Part shown: positions 60,885 to 64,000 of the stretch, in pieces
How the letters are laid out: each line of letters begins with the position of its first letter
How positions within the stretch are numbered: position 1 is the stretch's first letter
Assembly: GCF_001469895.1 (NCBI RefSeq)
Contig: NZ_LOPY01000021.1
Coordinates: forward strand, 62,001-126,000
Direction: 5' to 3'
DNA length: 64,000 nucleotides
Source: Pseudoalteromonas sp. XI10
Lineage (GTDB): Bacteria > Pseudomonadota > Gammaproteobacteria > Enterobacterales > Alteromonadaceae
The notes under the pieces: model-generated
Databases searched by the model: none
The model's input: the letters and a program-made list of their open reading frames with translations, nothing else
What the model was told of the DNA's origin: nothing
Program-made: the position numbers and the translations under genes

Positions 60885-62717
60885 TTATTGCACCTCATAC
60901 CAGATAGGCGATGCCCATGCCCGCTCAACAATTTGTCGCTTAACATCTTTCGGGTAAGTAACACCTGCATTTAATTCATCATACAAAGTCCAGCGAGCTG
61001 TGGGTAATTGCAGCACGCGAACGTAATAAAAAGCTTGCAGCGTGGGGTCAAAATCAGGATCTGTCCAAACAGCCTTTAGTTCAGGGCTACCCTTTTGCTT
61101 GTTGAACTCACCCGTTTTGAGGTTAATTGGTGCATTAACAGGCTCAACAGTACCGTCATCTTTAAGACGATTGCCGGAGGCTACAACGTTATAGATAGTG
61201 TCTTTCATTTCACCGTTTTCATACCAACCTTTAATAATCTGAATACGGTCTAAGTTAGGACCTATAGGGTCTTTTACAGCCCAAACCAGAAACTGTGGCG
61301 CTTTTGTACCTTTATAATTCCCACCCATTGGAACGCCCTTTGCGTACCCGTCTTCTACTAACTTTTCATAACTAGAGTAGCTTTTATCGAACCCCTGACC
61401 GGCAAAGAAACGAACTTTCATACGTGGGCCACTGGTGGCGTAAGTTTCTTTGGCAAGCATTGAATCCCAAATGGCAGAGCGAGTGTTGGACTCAGCCCAC
61501 ACCGCAGCGAGTGCGCCAGGGTTTGCATCTGCAATCAGCATTTCACCATCAAGTTCATTCTTGGAACGGCCTTCAGCCTTTTGGTCTGCAAGACCATGAC
61601 TACCTACTCTGTAGTTATCTTCTTCAACATTACTTGGTGTACCGTTGTGGCTATCTGTGCCACCGACAAAGCCATATTTAAACGGGTTTACGCCTAATTG
61701 CTCTTGGTATTTAATACCTCGGCCCAAGCCATAACGAACGTAGTTTTCTTTGATGAAAGCACGACCATTAAATTTCTGAATGGTGACTGCATTTTCAAAA
61801 TCAGCAAATTCATCGTTAGGCCAAAAGTTAGGAATAACTTCAGAGTTACCTTTTACTTGCATCATTTCAATGAGCGGTTCCATACTGGCTCTTGTTTGTG
61901 CATAGTCTTTATCAACGGGCTTGCCTGATAAAGATGCTTCAGCGAACAATAAGCCTTTACTCTCATTCGAGTTATGCGGAATCGCAAACACCTTTCGACC
62001 TTCCTCACGTTGTGATTTCATCCACGCCCACAGTTGCTCAGGTCTACTGCCCTCGTTAGAAGAAAATGGCACATCGGGAAGGTTAGTGTCTCGGAATAAA
62101 ATGTTGCGATGTTGGTTTGCCCCGCCTGGAGCAGATGTCCATTCATAAGCATGAATGGTGGTGAATTTACCTGGCTCGTAATGCGCTTCTGTGGCCTCAA
62201 TATTTTTTTGCCATGTTGACTTAACCGCCTCTGTACCTTGATAAAAGTCAGGGTGGGGACTCCCGCCTCCAGCTAGAGGAGTAAGTACATATTGATTGTA
62301 AAGTTTGAGAGCTGTGGTTAAATCCTTTGCTTCCCTAAATGCTTTGGCAATTTCATGGTCATAACCCGGCGCACCTTCATTCATTAAACTGTATGCTTCA
62401 CCCATGAATTCAGAATGGTCAGTTACAGCAACAAAATCTAGTGGTCGTTTAATTTTGTGCATACTGCCGTTGACCATCATTTTTTCGCCTTTGGCAAATC
62501 GGTATGCGTCCTCAGGTGTTAACCTGTTCCCTGCAATAAATGCATCCATTGAGACGCCGGTATGAACATGTGTTTCGCCAAAGTAAGCGTCTTTTAATGG
62601 ATTTTTCTTTACTTTGGCTTCAGCTTCTTCCCAAGAATTAGCTGCTGCCGCACTGCTAATACAATAAATTGCAGGCAACATAAGCAGGCATATTAATGAG
62701 CGTAAAGAGGTAGTCAT
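60885..62717 (-). CDS. Exported DUF3604 protein (PHP-like metallohydrolase fold)
   Basis: A 610-residue protein. I start at ATG 62717, with AAGGA upstream and a proper signal peptide (ending SSAAAAN); the frame's 13 earlier codons lack support. The DUF3604 core is clear: YFGETHVHTGVSMDAF, FVAVTDHSEFMGE, HAYEWTSAPGG-NQHRN, FAIPHNSN and FVGGTDSHNGTPS. The many His/Asp positions resemble a PHP-type trinuclear metal site. Biochemical function is not established to my knowledge. It is first in the operon with a PpiC-like foldase and a HupE-like transporter, which hints at a metal-loaded exported hydrolase. Confidence 0.9.
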   Translation of the reverse strand: MTTSLRSLICLLMLPAIYCISSAAAANSWEEAEAKVKKNPLKDAYFGETHVHTGVSMDAFIAGNRLTPEDAYRFAKGEKMMVNGSMHKIKRPLDFVAVTDHSEFMGEAYSLMNEGAPGYDHEIAKAFREAKDLTTALKLYNQYVLTPLAGGGSPHPDFYQGTEAVKSTWQKNIEATEAHYEPGKFTTIHAYEWTSAPGGANQHRNILFRDTNLPDVPFSSNEGSRPEQLWAWMKSQREEGRKVFAIPHNSNESKGLLFAEASLSGKPVDKDYAQTRASMEPLIEMMQVKGNSEVIPNFWPNDEFADFENAVTIQKFNGRAFIKENYVRYGLGRGIKYQEQLGVNPFKYGFVGGTDSHNGTPSNVEEDNYRVGSHGLADQKAEGRSKNELDGEMLIADANPGALAAVWAESNTRSAIWDSMLAKETYATSGPRMKVRFFAGQGFDKSYSSYEKLVEDGYAKGVPMGGNYKGTKAPQFLVWAVKDPIGPNLDRIQIIKGWYENGEMKDTIYNVVASGNRLKDDGTVEPVNAPINLKTGEFNKQKGSPELKAVWTDPDFDPTLQAFYYVRVLQLPTARWTLYDELNAGVTYPKDVKRQIVERAWASPIWYEVQ

Positions 62718-62927
62718 AACGAGAATCCTTTTGACGAGTGAGCAAAATACATCCAATACTTATTAAAGTTAATATCAGTAAGGGGTTAACGCAACATATC
62801 GACAGAAAAATAAAATGAGAGAGTTAGTAGTAACCATATACCCAAATGATAGTCTCTAACTATTTAGCAGAAATCTAAAAATAGTTAATACTCTGACCCC
62901 CTGTTAACAGGGGGGCAGAGTAAACTG
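62718..62927. terminator. Strong 34-bp near-perfect hairpin (62889-62922)
   Basis: Between the DUF3604 start and the arylsulfatase relic. TACTCTG-A-CCCCCTG and CAGGGGG-G-CAGAGTA pair except for one A/G mismatch, around the centre TTAA. It lies 6 bases beyond the stop of the decayed arylsulfatase on the minus strand and is followed by ATTAACTATTTTT there, so it is probably the old gene's terminator. The remainder of this gap holds the DUF3604 promoter region, with no clear boxes. Confidence 0.65.
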
Positions 62928-63215
62928 TTATTTCAGTTCATATTCAATCTTATGTAATTGACCAGTAAAAGCGAATGGCGCTTTATCGTAGTAGCTTCGT
63001 GTAACAGTTGAGCCAAGATCTTGGCCACCGTTAGGCGCTTTTCCTTGTTGGGTATATTCAAGGGTAAGCGTGACCTCGCCTGAAGGTAAGCTTGATCAGA
63101 TTTAACAATATAGTGGTGCTCGTTAAAGAAGTTCATTACGTAAACAGGTTTACTGTCATCAATATATAAACTGTATCCAGCACTGCCGCCGCCAACAGCA
63201 ACTAGGTATATTGAA
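62928..63215 (-). pseudogene. Frameshifted C-terminal fragment of an arylsulfatase
   Basis: Read on the minus strand, one frame gives LVAVGGGSAGYSLYIDDSKP then VYVMNFFNEHHYIVKSDQ, and after a single-base slip near 63100 the next frame gives LPSGEVTLTLEYTQQGKAPN and then KAPFAFTGQLHKIEYELK before the stop at 62928-62930. Together these match the C-terminal beta domain of arylsulfatases (GGYSLYV-KPVY-YNFF; LP-GKVTL; PFxFTGxxxKVxIEL). The catalytic N-terminal domain with the Cys/Ser formylglycine site is missing entirely. So it is a truncated, frameshifted relic. Confidence 0.78.
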
Positions 63216-63289
63216 AAAGTTTAGCCTAATAACAATTTTTATATCTCTAACAGGAAATGTCACCGAGCTGCAAACAAAGCAGCTGGTAG

Positions 63290-63430
63290 ATGAGTTTATT
63301 CAAAACCAATATAAAGACCACTTACTTCCCAGAGTTAGTCTCTGATGATGAAAGTGATCCTCGTTGCTGCCCCAGCAAGAAAACAACTTTACGCTACCGT
63401 ATTTATAAGAGTGATTTAGTTAAGTTATAG
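63290..63430 (+). other. 46-codon ORF, probably a gene remnant
   Basis: ATG 63290 to TAG 63430, encoding MSLFKTNIKTTYFPELVSDD then ESDPRCCPSKKTTLRYRIYK. The CCPS segment followed by TTLRYR looks like the C-terminal end of some exported proteins, and no ribosome site is evident. It lies next to the sulfatase relic in a decayed region. It may be the tail of a deleted gene. Gene status is doubtful. Confidence 0.3.
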
Positions 63431-63464
63431 CCTGATTGTTTTGCTTCAGGCTATAAATCAAGAA

Positions 63465-63800
63465 TCAGCAAATATGATATTCACCATGTGGTTTGTTGCT
63501 GAACATAAAGGCTTGTAACTCAGATTTAAGTACTTCGACGATGTCGTTTGTAAAGGGCGTTCTGATTTCACCAGAGTCTAAATATCTAAGTAAATCAATT
63601 TCATGTTTGAGTGCAGACTGAATAGAATAGCTAATTGGGTAAGTAACTTTAAACTGCTTACGTGATATCACGTTGTCGTGGTTTTCAATTTCAACATAAA
63701 AAGTTAATTGCTCGTCTTCTTCGCAAATGTCGCTACAGCTGCCTTGCTCACGAATACAATCTAAAACAATATTTCTGATGAAAATATCAAATTCGTTCAT
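63465..63800 (-). CDS. Hypothetical acidic protein
   Basis: A 111-residue soluble protein, ATG 63800 with AGGGA at good spacing. Acidic, with three Cys in the first half (CIREQGSCSDICEEDEQLTF) and a helical second half. No family recognised. It stands alone in the gap between the sulfatase relic and the last repeat island. It could be an immunity or regulatory protein, but nothing shows this. Confidence 0.55.
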   Translation of the reverse strand: MNEFDIFIRNIVLDCIREQGSCSDICEEDEQLTFYVEIENHDNVISRKQFKVTYPISYSIQSALKHEIDLLRYLDSGEIRTPFTNDIVEVLKSELQAFMFSNKPHGEYHIC

Positions 63801-63934
63801 ATTAATCCCTCAATTTTTGCCCATCCATTGGGTACAACTGAAATCTAGCAAAAAATAATTAATCTAGCCAACTCAATTTTGCAGCTTTTGGATTAACTCT
63901 TTCTGAATGGGTTGGTTTAAAAGCATTAGAGGGA

Positions 63935-64000
63935 CGTAGGAGTTAGTTAATAGAGAATAGTCGTTAGAGGATAGGATGCGCGAAACAAGTTTCACGCCTA
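63935..64000. repeat. Repeat island 4 (start, cut by window edge)
   Basis: TAGGAGTTAG words and AGTCGTTAGAGGA (also at about 5811 and 27247) lead into a fifth identical copy of the 23-bp element, GCGCGAAACAAGTTTCACGC..., at 63978-64000. The island continues beyond the window. Confidence 0.8.

Noticed and set aside
62933..63136. Intact 67-aa minus-strand gene
   Set aside because: It is one frame of a frameshifted arylsulfatase C-terminus; the adjacent frame holds the rest.

Overview
The window reads as a chromosomal stretch of a marine gammaproteobacterium, most likely Pseudoalteromonas. The grounds are a GH18 / AA10 / GH18 chitin-degradation cluster, large TonB-dependent receptors, a dense set of c-di-GMP proteins, and gammaproteobacterial housekeeping genes (hemH, arfA, ndh, mntP, anmK) on a moderately AT-rich background. 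I saw no tRNA, rRNA, CRISPR array, transposase, integrase or phage gene. Assignments come from reading motifs and gene order; no database search was run.

Layout. 1-5.7 kb: a four-gene run of two large unidentified membrane proteins (one with a C-terminal PEGA domain, one with zinc ribbons), a cut-off gene and a secreted nucleotide pyrophosphatase/phosphodiesterase. 6-12.5 kb: a BenE-type transporter, ferrochelatase, a divergent response regulator/histidine kinase pair and a YecA-like protein. 12.8-18.9 kb: a TonB receptor, a repeat island, a Kef-type K+/H+ antiporter and the ribosome-rescue factor ArfA with a hairpin across its stop codon. 19.3-26.9 kb: the chitin cluster. 27.6-37.1 kb: a periplasmic binding protein, a Tle1-like (DUF2235) hydrolase, and a signalling block (hybrid kinase with Hpt, REC-GGDEF, REC-PAS-GGDEF-EAL). 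37-48.8 kb: MntP, a large exported protein, NDH-2, a RecQ-family helicase, KtrAB facing a KdpD/KdpE-like pair, and a zinc-sensing DgcZ-like cyclase. 48.8-57.6 kb: small enzymes, a second TonB receptor and divergent anmK. 57.6-64 kb: an apparently solitary integron cassette with an attC site, a DUF3604-parvulin-HupE operon, and a decayed zone with a frameshifted arylsulfatase tail.

Two things stand out. First, five intergenic islands (about 5.7-6.1, 15.4-15.6, 16.0-16.6, 26.9-27.5 and 63.9-64.0 kb) are built from one kit of parts: strict 7-bp tandem repeats of CTCGnnn or CTAGnnn type, a GCGAT/ATCGC hairpin word, an identical 23-bp element, and TTGGGT/ACCCAA hairpins. They sit mainly at 3' ends of genes, and one array supplies the kef stop codon. 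Second, a gene of unknown function is followed by a textbook attC folding pattern (58625-58734) with no integrase in view, consistent with a lone cassette inserted outside an integron.

How the genes may work together: the two secreted GH18 enzymes and the LPMO share CBM5/12 and Ig/PKD-like modules and would attack crystalline chitin jointly. The KdpDE-like pair probably controls the adjacent KtrAB potassium uptake genes, since tandem 11-bp repeats lie in their shared promoter region. The TonB receptor beside anmK suggests uptake and recycling of cell-wall sugars. The DUF3604-PpiC-HupE trio behaves as one tightly packed operon.
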